From: SpSt-1165 sp964391725
GTDB lineage: Bacteria; Chloroflexota; Anaerolineae; Anaerolineales; Anaerolineaceae
Direction: 5' to 3'
Length of the DNA: 46,238 nt
Assembly: GCA_964391725.1 (NCBI GenBank)
Contig: CAYMNB010000018.1
Location: forward strand, 1 to 46,238
In this document: one piece after another, positions 8,926 to 17,029 of the stretch
How the letters are laid out: every line of letters begins with the position of its first letter
Numbering within the stretch: position 1 is the first letter of the stretch
The notes under the pieces: model-generated
Seen by the model: only the letters and a program-made list of their open reading frames with translations
Databases searched by the model: none
What the model was told of the DNA's origin: nothing
Program-made: the position numbers and the translations under genes

Positions 8926-9915
8926 ATGGACTACAAGAGGGTACTCATCACCGGCGGTGCCGGATTCATCGGCTCCCACCTTTCCGAAGCCCTACTGAGC
9001 AGGGGCTGCCAGGTCACCGTGCTAGACAATCTGTCCACCGGCCACTGGAGCAACATCGCTCACCTGAAGTCGGCCCCTGGGTTCCGGGCGATCATCGCTT
9101 CCGCCGATGAGTGTGAGTTGCTGGAGCGTGAAATACCCCAGCATGACTTGGTCTATCACCTGGCCAGCGCAGTCGGTGTCAAGCTGATCATCGATCAACC
9201 GGTGAAGACGGTCGAGACCATCTTCCGTTGTACCGATGTCATCATGAACTTGTGCTCGAAGTACCGGGTCCCCGTATTGTTGACCTCAACCAGTGAGGTC
9301 TACGGGAAGTCTGGTGAGGTCCCATTCCGAGAAGACAGCGACATCGTCATGGGGCCGACGGAGAAGCGCAGATGGGCCTATGCGTGCGCCAAGGCATTGG
9401 ACGAGTTCCTGGCGCTGGCCCATTACTATGAGACCAGCATGGCCATCTACATCGTGCGCCTGTTTAACACGGTGGGGCCTCGACAGTCTGCGCAGTACGG
9501 TATGGTGCTTCCCAACTTCGTCCAGCAAGCCCTCCTGGGGCAACCCATCACCGTCTATGGCGATGGCCAGCAGCAGCGCTGCTTTTGCTCGGTGCTCGAC
9601 GTCATCGAGGGCTTGATAGCACTCCCCCAGGTTCCAGAGGCCCAGGGTTGTGTGGTGAACATCGGGAGCCAGGAAGAGATCTCCATCAACGAGCTGGCCC
9701 TGCGCGTGAAAGAGCTCTGCGAGTCTACCTCGGAGATTGTGTTCATCCCCTACGAAAGCGCCTATGGGCCGGGTTTTGACGACATGCGACGGCGGATTCC
9801 CGACCTGAGCCGCGCCCGGGAGTTCATCAACTGGTCGCCGCGGCACAACATCGACGACATCATCCGTCAAGTTGCGGATGAACGCCGACAGCGCCTGAGC
9901 TCCACACAGGGCTAA
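8926..9915 (+). CDS. NAD-dependent epimerase/dehydratase (UDP-glucuronate decarboxylase-like)
   Basis: Extended short-chain dehydrogenase acting on a sugar nucleotide. The Rossmann loop is GGAGFIG (residues 10-16). A Ser/Thr region LLTSTSEVYG is followed by the catalytic YACAK within RWAYACAKALDEFLA. The late YGPGFDDMRRRIPD resembles UDP-glucuronate decarboxylases and the decarboxylase half of ArnA. If so it would make UDP-xylose or a 4-keto-pentose from UDP-glucuronate, which fits a glucuronokinase in the same locus. UDP-glucose 4-epimerase-like activity is the alternative. It is 329 residues, with a good ribosome site GGGAAGAGG. Confidence 0.82.
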   Translation: MDYKRVLITGGAGFIGSHLSEALLSRGCQVTVLDNLSTGHWSNIAHLKSAPGFRAIIASADECELLEREIPQHDLVYHLASAVGVKLIIDQPVKTVETIFRCTDVIMNLCSKYRVPVLLTSTSEVYGKSGEVPFREDSDIVMGPTEKRRWAYACAKALDEFLALAHYYETSMAIYIVRLFNTVGPRQSAQYGMVLPNFVQQALLGQPITVYGDGQQQRCFCSVLDVIEGLIALPQVPEAQGCVVNIGSQEEISINELALRVKELCESTSEIVFIPYESAYGPGFDDMRRRIPDLSRAREFINWSPRHNIDDIIRQVADERRQRLSSTQG

Positions 9916-9969
9916 GGCCTGACGAGGCACTCCGGACGGCAGGCAGGACTTTGCCAGGTCAGCACGATC

Positions 9970-11541
9970 ATGAATGCATCGTCGCCAACAATCGCCTCTT
10001 TGCGGCCGTTACGGTCTTCCTCCGGGACAGCCACCAGCCTGACGCTGTCGCTGATGAGTTGCTCGGTGATAGTGCTTGGTTTCGTGCTCGCCTCGGAGAA
10101 CTGCCGCCACTGGTTCGTTCTGCCTGTTTTGCTGTGTGGGATTGTCATCGGCCAGGATGCGATCGATTGGATCCGAGGCAAAGTGGACGTTTTCTCCCCA
10201 GAAGGGCTCTTAGGGCTCCTGGGGATCCTGTTCTTTTTCCTGGCGCCGCTTCTGCATGTCTACTGGGATGAGTGGATGCGCTACGTCACCGGCCCCCCGG
10301 AATGGCGCCCGTGGCTTGGGGGCATGGCCCTGGCCAATTTCCTGGGGCTGCTCGTCTACCGGGTTTCTCGACGATCGCTTATCGCACGCAGCACGGCGAG
10401 TCTGAAAAAGCACGTTTGGGTACTGGATTACCGCCGTGTCATCTGGATATTGCCCTGCGCGCTTGCCATTTGCGCTGTTTTGCAGTTCATGGTGTACCGC
10501 CGCTTCGGGGGCATCTTGGGATATGTGCTGACCTATCAGTCCGGGCTGGCACGCGACGCTTTTCACGGGATGGGCTGGCTGTTTCTGATTAGTGAGAGTT
10601 TCCCGTTGCTTTTCGTGATGACATATGCCGTGCTTGCCAGGCACCGTGAGTGGATGCGTTCCTGGCCGGCAGTGATGACCTTGCTTGTGTTGTCATTTCC
10701 CATTCAGATGCTCTTCGGGGGCCTGCGGGGCAGTCGGAGCAACACCGTCACGGGGTTGTTCATTGCTGTAGGGATCATCCACCTGTGCGTGCGTCCCCTG
10801 TCTCGCAAATCCCTGTTCATCATGTCCCTGCCTTTCTTCCTGTTCATGTACTTGTACGGCTTCTACAAGGGACTAGGGATGGAGGCGCTGTCGGCTTTCC
10901 AGGGTAGATCGGCCATTGTTTCCATGCAGGAGGAGACCGGCAAGAGCGTCAGAAGTCTTGTGCTGTGGGATTTCGGACGCAGCGACGTGCAGGCGTTCTT
11001 GCTGTACCGGGTGATGCGGGACTTCGCCGACTACGAATATGCCTGGGGTCGGACGTACTACGCCGCCGCGGTTCTGTGGATTCCCAGGTCCCTGTGGCCG
11101 GGGCGACCTGTCCTGAAGGTCAAGGAAGGCACCGAAGCTCTTGCCGGGATGGGCTCGTATGTTCCCAGGCGCCGGGAGGCCTCGCGAGTCTACGGTCTGG
11201 CCGGGGAAGCGATCCTGAACTTCGGCCCCCTCATGATTCCCTTCGCCTTTGGGGTGTGGGGCATAGTGGTGGGTTTCGTCAGCTCATGCAAGAGCGCTTT
11301 GCACCACTTCGACAGTCGGCTATTACTCGTACCGCTTGCCGTGATTACCTGTTTCTCCGTGTTACAGGGAGATTCTGACAATATAGCCGTGATGCTGATG
11401 CGCAAAGGGGTCTTCCCATTCCTCTGCGTGCTGGCCAGCTCGCGTATCGGCATTTTGACAGCGGAACTCAAAACGTCTCGAGGGCAACGGGGTGAGGGTG
11501 AAGATGCCCGCCAGGAACCCGGCGAAAATGGCGTATCGTGA
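9970..11541 (+). CDS. Wzy-like polysaccharide polymerase (multi-spanning membrane protein)
   Basis: Predicted inner-membrane protein of 523 residues with about 12 hydrophobic segments, for example VIVLGFVLA, GLLGLLGILFFFLAPLL, FLFMYLYGFYKG and MIPFAFGVWGIVVGFVSS. A long loop between late helices (about residues 315-420) holds SVRSLVLWDFGRSDVQAFLL and RTYYAAAVLWIPRSLWPGRP. That arrangement, plus a position between sugar-nucleotide and glycosyltransferase genes, fits a Wzy-type repeat-unit polymerase acting in the periplasm. Wzy proteins share little sequence, so the call rests on topology and context. It starts 54 bp after the epimerase gene. Confidence 0.7.
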   Translation: MNASSPTIASLRPLRSSSGTATSLTLSLMSCSVIVLGFVLASENCRHWFVLPVLLCGIVIGQDAIDWIRGKVDVFSPEGLLGLLGILFFFLAPLLHVYWDEWMRYVTGPPEWRPWLGGMALANFLGLLVYRVSRRSLIARSTASLKKHVWVLDYRRVIWILPCALAICAVLQFMVYRRFGGILGYVLTYQSGLARDAFHGMGWLFLISESFPLLFVMTYAVLARHREWMRSWPAVMTLLVLSFPIQMLFGGLRGSRSNTVTGLFIAVGIIHLCVRPLSRKSLFIMSLPFFLFMYLYGFYKGLGMEALSAFQGRSAIVSMQEETGKSVRSLVLWDFGRSDVQAFLLYRVMRDFADYEYAWGRTYYAAAVLWIPRSLWPGRPVLKVKEGTEALAGMGSYVPRRREASRVYGLAGEAILNFGPLMIPFAFGVWGIVVGFVSSCKSALHHFDSRLLLVPLAVITCFSVLQGDSDNIAVMLMRKGVFPFLCVLASSRIGILTAELKTSRGQRGEGEDARQEPGENGVS

Positions 11542-11701
11542 GCCATACGCCCCGGCCGGCGGCGCGAATGCGGGGCTTTCCCGGCCCCGTCAGCAGAACA
11601 CCAAGGACTGATGGCCGGGCTTGGGGATGGGGCCCAAACGTCTCGTCCGCCATGAAAGCTGTCGGCAGTGGCTTTGATGCCTTAAGGAGGGCTGTGGGTT
11701 A

Positions 11702-12844
11702 TTGGTAAAGGTACTGCACCTGATCACCTGGCTGAACCGCGGCGGCATCGAGCGCTGGCTGCTCACGATGCTGGGCGAGATGTCTCGCGATGAGTGTCAA
11801 ATGGATGTGTGTTGCCGAGGTTCGGAGGCCGGGGAACTGGCCGCGGAGGCAAGAGCGCTGGGGAGCAATGTCTCCGTTTGTCCCCTGCAATTGGATCATG
11901 TACGCTTTGGACGCCAACTGGCGCAGCTCCTGCGTGACGGGCAATACGATGTCTTGCATAACCATTTGGGCGTGTACAGCGGCTACCCCACCTGGATCGG
12001 GCATCAGGTAGGCGTTCCCGTCATAACGCAGTTCCACAATGCCCATTGCGCCCCCCAGGCATGGACAAAACGCCCGGTTTTACGGGAATTGCGCGGTGTA
12101 TACGCGCGCTATAGTGTGCGCTACGCCTTGCGCCATTCGGACTTGATTGTCGGCATCTCCCAGGGGCTTTTCGGCGAGTTGGAGCAAGTATGGGGGGAAA
12201 CAGGCCACAACAGTCGTGTTGTCTACTATGGCGTCGACATCCCGGATCTGCCCGCGGAGCAAGACAGGGCGGCCTTTCGGCGTTCGCTGAACTGGGACGA
12301 CGATGTGCCGGTGGCCATCCACGTCGGCAGTTTCCGCCAGGAGAAGAACCACCGTGGCCTGCTGCAGTTGTTCCGGCAAGTCGTGGAGCGGATGCCGCAG
12401 GCGAAACTCCTGCTTGTTGGCGATGGCCCCTTACGTCCGGAGATTGAGGCCATGGTCTCCGCGCACGGCATCGGTCAGAGTGTAAGACTCTTGGGCCTGC
12501 GTGACGATGTTCCTGCCCTGCTGGGGTATTCCGACGTGATGATAATGCCCTCCTTGACGGAGGGCTTTGGCCTGGCGGCCCTGGAGGCAAATGCCGCGGG
12601 GCTTGCCGTTGTGGGGTCGCGGATTCCGGGCTTGAGCGAGGCGGTCGCCGATGGGGAGACGGCCCTGCTCCACGATGTCGAAGACCTGTGTGGGATGTGC
12701 GATTCCGTTGTCGCGCTGCTGTCGGATCCAGCGCGTGCAGGGTTGATGGGAAGAGCCGGCCGGCGCCGAGCAGACGCGGAGTTTTCGAAACGGGCTGCTG
12801 CAGGTCGCTTGCTGGAGGTGTACCATGAATGTCTTCGTCGTTAA
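11702..12844 (+). CDS. GT4 family glycosyltransferase
   Basis: GT-B glycosyltransferase adding a sugar to the lipid-linked repeat unit. N-terminal VLHLITWLNRGGIERWLLTML gives the acceptor-side loop. The C-terminal part has AIHVGSFRQEKNH, LLLVGDGPLRPE and EGFGLAALEANAAG (EX7E). It has 380 residues. The start is a TTG at 11702, chosen because a perfect AAGGAGG (11684-11690) precedes it by 11 nt and no ATG or in-frame GTG fits. It resembles the GT4 at 6058-7200 in length and motifs, so the two may be paralogues. It overlaps the next gene by 20 bp. Confidence 0.88.
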   Translation: MVKVLHLITWLNRGGIERWLLTMLGEMSRDECQMDVCCRGSEAGELAAEARALGSNVSVCPLQLDHVRFGRQLAQLLRDGQYDVLHNHLGVYSGYPTWIGHQVGVPVITQFHNAHCAPQAWTKRPVLRELRGVYARYSVRYALRHSDLIVGISQGLFGELEQVWGETGHNSRVVYYGVDIPDLPAEQDRAAFRRSLNWDDDVPVAIHVGSFRQEKNHRGLLQLFRQVVERMPQAKLLLVGDGPLRPEIEAMVSAHGIGQSVRLLGLRDDVPALLGYSDVMIMPSLTEGFGLAALEANAAGLAVVGSRIPGLSEAVADGETALLHDVEDLCGMCDSVVALLSDPARAGLMGRAGRRRADAEFSKRAAAGRLLEVYHECLRR

Positions 12845-14027
12845 CTACATCCGGCACGCGATCACGAGTGACGGGACCTTATGGACAGCACACGCGCCTT
12901 TGCGGTATCCCTTTTGGCAACGGTACCTGGATGTCTTCGATGAGGTGCGCCTGCTGGCACGGGCCAGGCCCTGCCAGGAGCCTCCCGATGGATGGCAACA
13001 GGCCTCGGGTCCGGGGGTCGTGGCGGTTCCCATCCCGTACTATGAAGGGCCGGTGCAATATGCCAAAGCTGTGGGCCGGATCAATGCGGTGATCGATGAC
13101 GCCATCGCCGACGCCCAGGCATTGGCACTGCGTGTACCGGCCCCGATCAGCGCCCACACGATGCGCGCACTGCGTTCGGGACGGCCTTACAGTGTGGAGG
13201 TGTGTGGGGATCCCTACGAGAGCTTCGGCCCCGCAACCGGCAGCCGCCATCCCTTGCAGCCCTTCTTCCGCTGGTGGTACACCAAACAGTTGCGGCAGCA
13301 GTGCTTCGGCGCCTGTGCGGCGGCATACGTGACGGAGACCTCGCTCCAGCGCCGCTATCCTCCAGGGCCGGGGGCGTTCGCCACACACTTTTCCAGCATT
13401 GAACTGACCTCGGAAGCGATCGCCGAGGCGCCCCGGAGGTACCGGGATACCAACGGGCCGGTGCGCGCGGTTGCGGTAGGAAGCCTGGCCCAGCTCTACA
13501 AGGGCCCCGACGTTTTGATCGATGCTATCGATGCCTGCCGCAAAGCGGGCATGGACCTCTTGGTTACCTGGGTCGGCGACGGGAAATACCGGCAAGACAT
13601 GGTAGCGCGCGTTGCGAACCTTGGCCTGCAGGACAGGATAGATTTCATCGGGCAACTCTCGACGCCGGCGGCCGTTCGTGAACGGTTGGATGAAGCGGAC
13701 CTGTTTGTCTTGCCGTCGCGTACAGAGGGGCTTCCCAAGGCTATCATTGAGGCGATGGCACGCGGCCTCCCCTGCATCGGCACCTGTGTGGGGGGGATCC
13801 CCGAGCTGTTGCCACCCGAGGATATGGTTCCGCCCGGGGATGCTCCCGCCCTGGCGAGTAAGCTGCGCGAGGTGCTTTCTGACGGGCCACGGCTGGACAG
13901 GATGGCCCTCCGTAACCTGGAGAAGGCCAAGGAGTACCGTAACGACATACTTCGGCAGCGACGTATTGCCTTCTATAGGCACCTACACGATCGTACGGAA
14001 GAGTGGTTATGGCAACACCGCCCATAA
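12825..14027 (+). CDS. GT4 family glycosyltransferase
   Basis: Retaining GT-B glycosyltransferase of 400 residues. The C-terminal half carries AVAVGSLAQLYKGPDVLI, VTWVGDGKYRQDM and the donor-site EX7E in EGLPKAIIEAMARGLPCIG. The N-terminal half (YIRHAITSDGTLWTAHAPLRYPFW) is less typical and may set acceptor choice. Ribosome site GGAGG (12812-12816) eight bases before ATG 12825, inside the end of the previous gene. It overlaps the following gene by about 19 bp. Donor and linkage unknown. Confidence 0.88.
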   Translation: MNVFVVNYIRHAITSDGTLWTAHAPLRYPFWQRYLDVFDEVRLLARARPCQEPPDGWQQASGPGVVAVPIPYYEGPVQYAKAVGRINAVIDDAIADAQALALRVPAPISAHTMRALRSGRPYSVEVCGDPYESFGPATGSRHPLQPFFRWWYTKQLRQQCFGACAAAYVTETSLQRRYPPGPGAFATHFSSIELTSEAIAEAPRRYRDTNGPVRAVAVGSLAQLYKGPDVLIDAIDACRKAGMDLLVTWVGDGKYRQDMVARVANLGLQDRIDFIGQLSTPAAVRERLDEADLFVLPSRTEGLPKAIIEAMARGLPCIGTCVGGIPELLPPEDMVPPGDAPALASKLREVLSDGPRLDRMALRNLEKAKEYRNDILRQRRIAFYRHLHDRTEEWLWQHRP

Positions 14028-15190
14028 CCGTCGTTCAAATCACAACAGCCCCGGAGGCCCTGAAATTCGTTCAGGGTCCGGTGGGCCACCTGCAGCGCCT
14101 GGGATTTGTGGTTCACGCGATCTCCTCGCCGGGCGCTTTGCTGGAAGACTTTGCCCGCCAAACCGGCGTTCCCGTGGTGCCGGTGACAATGCTGCGCCGG
14201 GTGTCTCCCCTCCGGGATCTGAAGTCCCTGTGGCAGCTCCTGGTTGCGCTACGCCGCATCGCCCCCGATGTCGTGCATGCCCATACTCCCAAGGGAGGGC
14301 TGTTGGGCATGATCGCCGCGTGGCTCTTGAGAGTGCCGGTGCGCATCTATCATATGCGTGGTCTGCCTGTCTTGACCGCAACGGGCCCCAAGCGCGTCCT
14401 GTTGACGCTGAGTGAGAAGGTGTCCTGTGCACTGGCCGACAAGGTGCTCTGTGTCAGTCACTCAGTGCGCACGTGCGCCATCGAGCTAGGGCTTAGCAAC
14501 GCCGCGAAGCTCGAGGTGCTCCATCGCGGCAGCGGACAGGGCGTGGATGCCCAGGGGCGGTTCAACCCGACGGGTCTTTTGCCCTCCACGGGCCGCGATG
14601 TGCGCAGCAAACTGGGCATTGCGCACGATGCCCTTGTGCTGGGGTTCGTGGGGCGCATCGTGCGCGACAAGGGCATGCAGGAGCTCACCGAGGCCTGGCA
14701 GTCGCTAAGAGACGAGTTTCCGAACCTGCATCTGCTCGTGGTGGGCCCCTTTGAGCCTCAGGACCCCGTGCCTGCCGCCACCGAAAACATCCTGCGCACC
14801 GATCCACGGATTCACCTGGCCGGCGAGGATTGGAACAGCCCGCCGTTTTACGCCGCGATGGACCTGGTCGTGCTTCCGACCTACCGCGAAGGCTTTCCCA
14901 ATGTGCCGTTGGAAGCGGCGGCCATGGAGTTACCCGTCGTCGCCACGCGGATTCCGGGTTGTGTGGACGCCGTGGAGGATAACGTGACCGGACTACTGGT
15001 CCCGGATCATGATGCCCAGGCACTCGCCGAGGCGATTCGCAGGTATGTGTCGGACCCGTCTCTTCGCCGACAGCACGGGGAGGCGGGGCGCGTTCGTGCC
15101 CTGCGCGATTTCCGGCCGGAAGCGATATGGGAAGCGATGTCTCTGGTGTACAATGACTTACTGAGCCAGAGGGGAATCACAGGAGTCTAG
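14009..15190 (+). CDS. GT4 family glycosyltransferase (PglA-like)
   Basis: GT4 enzyme of about 393 residues. Features are HAHTPKGGLLGMIAAWL, RIYHMRGLPVLTATGPKR, then GFVGRIVRDKGMQEL, LLVVGPFEP and EGFPNVPLEAAAMELPVV (EX7E). The HTPKGG and HMRGL segments are typical of the PglA/CapM group, which adds an N-acetylhexosamine-type sugar early, often next to the first sugar. That substrate is only an inference. ATG 14009 was chosen (GGAAGAG just upstream); a GTG two codons earlier is equally possible. It overlaps the previous GT. Confidence 0.87.
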   Translation: MATPPITVVQITTAPEALKFVQGPVGHLQRLGFVVHAISSPGALLEDFARQTGVPVVPVTMLRRVSPLRDLKSLWQLLVALRRIAPDVVHAHTPKGGLLGMIAAWLLRVPVRIYHMRGLPVLTATGPKRVLLTLSEKVSCALADKVLCVSHSVRTCAIELGLSNAAKLEVLHRGSGQGVDAQGRFNPTGLLPSTGRDVRSKLGIAHDALVLGFVGRIVRDKGMQELTEAWQSLRDEFPNLHLLVVGPFEPQDPVPAATENILRTDPRIHLAGEDWNSPPFYAAMDLVVLPTYREGFPNVPLEAAAMELPVVATRIPGCVDAVEDNVTGLLVPDHDAQALAEAIRRYVSDPSLRRQHGEAGRVRALRDFRPEAIWEAMSLVYNDLLSQRGITGV

Positions 15191-15217
15191 CACGTCCGTT
15201 TATCGCTCTTGACTGAC

Positions 15218-15937
15218 ATGGTTACCCCTTTTTCCATATTCAGATCCCTGCGCCGGCGGCTCAAAAGGGTCCTTCTCTCCGGGGCAATAGGGCCCTTGCC
15301 GCGGCTCGTCCGGATGAACAGCATGCTTGCCTGCGGCCGCTGGCTCCGCGGCCAATGTATCCAGGCGCCGTCTTGGTTCATCACACGTCGTGAGATGTTT
15401 GAGTATGTGGCCCGCGAGGTAATCGCCGCCGGCACCCCTATAGACTACCTGGAATTCGGCGTCTTTGAGGGTTACTCGGTGCGTGAGTGGCTGCAGTTGA
15501 ACTCTCACGCCGACTCGCGCTTCTACGGATTTGACCTCTTCACGGGACTGCCGGAAGAGTGGCACACTTTGACAGGATACCGTCCCAGTGGCACCTTCGA
15601 TACCGGGGGAGTCGTGCCGCAGATTGACGATGCTCGGGTGCAGTTTATCAAGGGCAAGTTCCAAGATACACTCCGGCAATTCCTGACTTCCTATACACCA
15701 CAGAACCGGCTCGTCATCCATATGGACGCGGACCTTTATGCCTCGACTTTGTACGCGCTGGCGACGCTCGATCCGTACCTCACTCCCGGTACAATCGTGA
15801 TGTTCCACGATTTCTATCACGAGAGCATCTTCCGAGCGTTCCAAGACTACCATGCCGCCTTCGTCCGGCAATCGAGGGTGCTCGCGCTGAACGATTTCAC
15901 ACGGGAGTCGGGCCTCTGCATTGAGATGACGAATTAG
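15218..15937 (+). CDS. TylF/MycF-type O-methyltransferase
   Basis: SAM- and metal-dependent O-methyltransferase resembling macrocin O-methyltransferase (TylF), which methylates sugar hydroxyls. Shared features are YLEFGVFEGYSVREW (SAM loop), FYGFDLFTGLPEEW, the FIKGKFQDTLRQFL segment, and HMDADLYASTLYAL with a later MFHDFY carrying acidic metal ligands. It is about 239 residues from ATG 15218; a TTG three codons earlier is an alternative. It is the third methyltransferase in the locus, pointing to a multiply methylated polysaccharide. Confidence 0.83.
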   Translation: MVTPFSIFRSLRRRLKRVLLSGAIGPLPRLVRMNSMLACGRWLRGQCIQAPSWFITRREMFEYVAREVIAAGTPIDYLEFGVFEGYSVREWLQLNSHADSRFYGFDLFTGLPEEWHTLTGYRPSGTFDTGGVVPQIDDARVQFIKGKFQDTLRQFLTSYTPQNRLVIHMDADLYASTLYALATLDPYLTPGTIVMFHDFYHESIFRAFQDYHAAFVRQSRVLALNDFTRESGLCIEMTN

Positions 15938-16027
15938 CACTGAAGTACGGTGATCCACGGAGCGTTCCCCGGTGGGCTCTTTTCCCGGCTGCTTCGCCGC
16001 GACATCTCGTCGATTCCGGAGTGTCCC

Positions 16028-17029
16028 ATGGTTCGGAAGGGTTCGACCGCTCCTGCGTTTCTGATTACCATCGACACGGAAGGCGATGGACTATGGGACC
16101 GGCCCACGCAGGTCACGACTCGCAATGTGCGTGAGTTGCCCAGATTCCAGGAGTTGTGTGAGCGCTACAGGCTGAAGCCGACTTACGTCGCAACCTACGA
16201 GGCCGCTGCCGACCCCATATATCAGGATTTCGCCCGGGATGCACTCCGACGCGACGTGGCAGAGGTCGGGATGCACCTGCACGCCTGGAACTCACCTCCC
16301 CTGTATGATCTGACAGGCGATGATCGTGCCCATCTCCCGTATTTGGTTGAATATCCCGAAGACATCATTCGCCTGAAGGCAACCTTCCTCACCGAGCTTC
16401 TAGAGGATACCCTGCAGACCAAGATGCTGAGCCACCGCGCAGGGCGCTGGACCTTCGACGCGCACTACATGAACGTGCTCGTTGAGCTTGGCTACGAGGT
16501 GGATTGCTCCGTTACCCCTCATGTATCATGGAGAAGCTGTGCCGGTGATCCGAACGGCCAAGGCGGGTCGGACTATACCCACTATCCGACATGCGCCTAC
16601 TTTCCCGACCCAAACGACCTGTCCATCCCCGGCGACAGCCCGCTTCTCGAGGTCCCCATGACGGTGGTGGCACGCACACCGCTGCTAAGACTCTCGCGTT
16701 TGGGGATTGTGCCGGCGGGGTCGTTACTGGGACGTGCCCTGCCCTGCTTTGCGACGCCTTGGTTCCGTCCCAATCGCTGGAACCATCGCCGGTTGTGCGC
16801 CTTGTTGCGCAGAGCCATTGCGGAGCAGTGGGACTATGTGATGCTCATGCTTCATTCCTCGGAGCTACTGGCGGGGGCAAACCCGACATTCCGCACGGAG
16901 ACGCACATCCAGGCGCTGTATGATCTTTTGGAGCAGCTATTCGACCTGGCGGGAAGCCGTTGCGAGGGCCTGACGCTTTCAGAGTATCGCCGGCGTGTGG
17001 TGGATAGAAGGCTCAGTTCCCGTGGATAG
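16028..17029 (+). CDS. Polysaccharide deacetylase-like protein (NodB fold, WalW-like)
   Basis: Predicted carbohydrate esterase/deacetylase-fold protein. FLITIDTEGDGLWDRP provides the first catalytic Asp motif. VGMHLHAWNSPP and HRAGRWTFD correspond to the metal-binding and substrate loops, and MLMLHSSELL is the late His motif. It probably removes an N- or O-acetyl group from EPS sugars, but no signal peptide is visible, so it may act in the cytoplasm or need another export route. ATG 16028 follows GGAG by 6 nt; a GTG at 15950 would add 26 unlikely residues. The stop overlaps the next start. Confidence 0.8.
   Translation: MVRKGSTAPAFLITIDTEGDGLWDRPTQVTTRNVRELPRFQELCERYRLKPTYVATYEAAADPIYQDFARDALRRDVAEVGMHLHAWNSPPLYDLTGDDRAHLPYLVEYPEDIIRLKATFLTELLEDTLQTKMLSHRAGRWTFDAHYMNVLVELGYEVDCSVTPHVSWRSCAGDPNGQGGSDYTHYPTCAYFPDPNDLSIPGDSPLLEVPMTVVARTPLLRLSRLGIVPAGSLLGRALPCFATPWFRPNRWNHRRLCALLRRAIAEQWDYVMLMLHSSELLAGANPTFRTETHIQALYDLLEQLFDLAGSRCEGLTLSEYRRRVVDRRLSSRG

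Noticed and set aside
12879..13982. Minus-strand open frame of 367 codons opposite a GT4 gene
   Set aside because: It mirrors the coding frame of a clear glycosyltransferase and has no recognisable domain.
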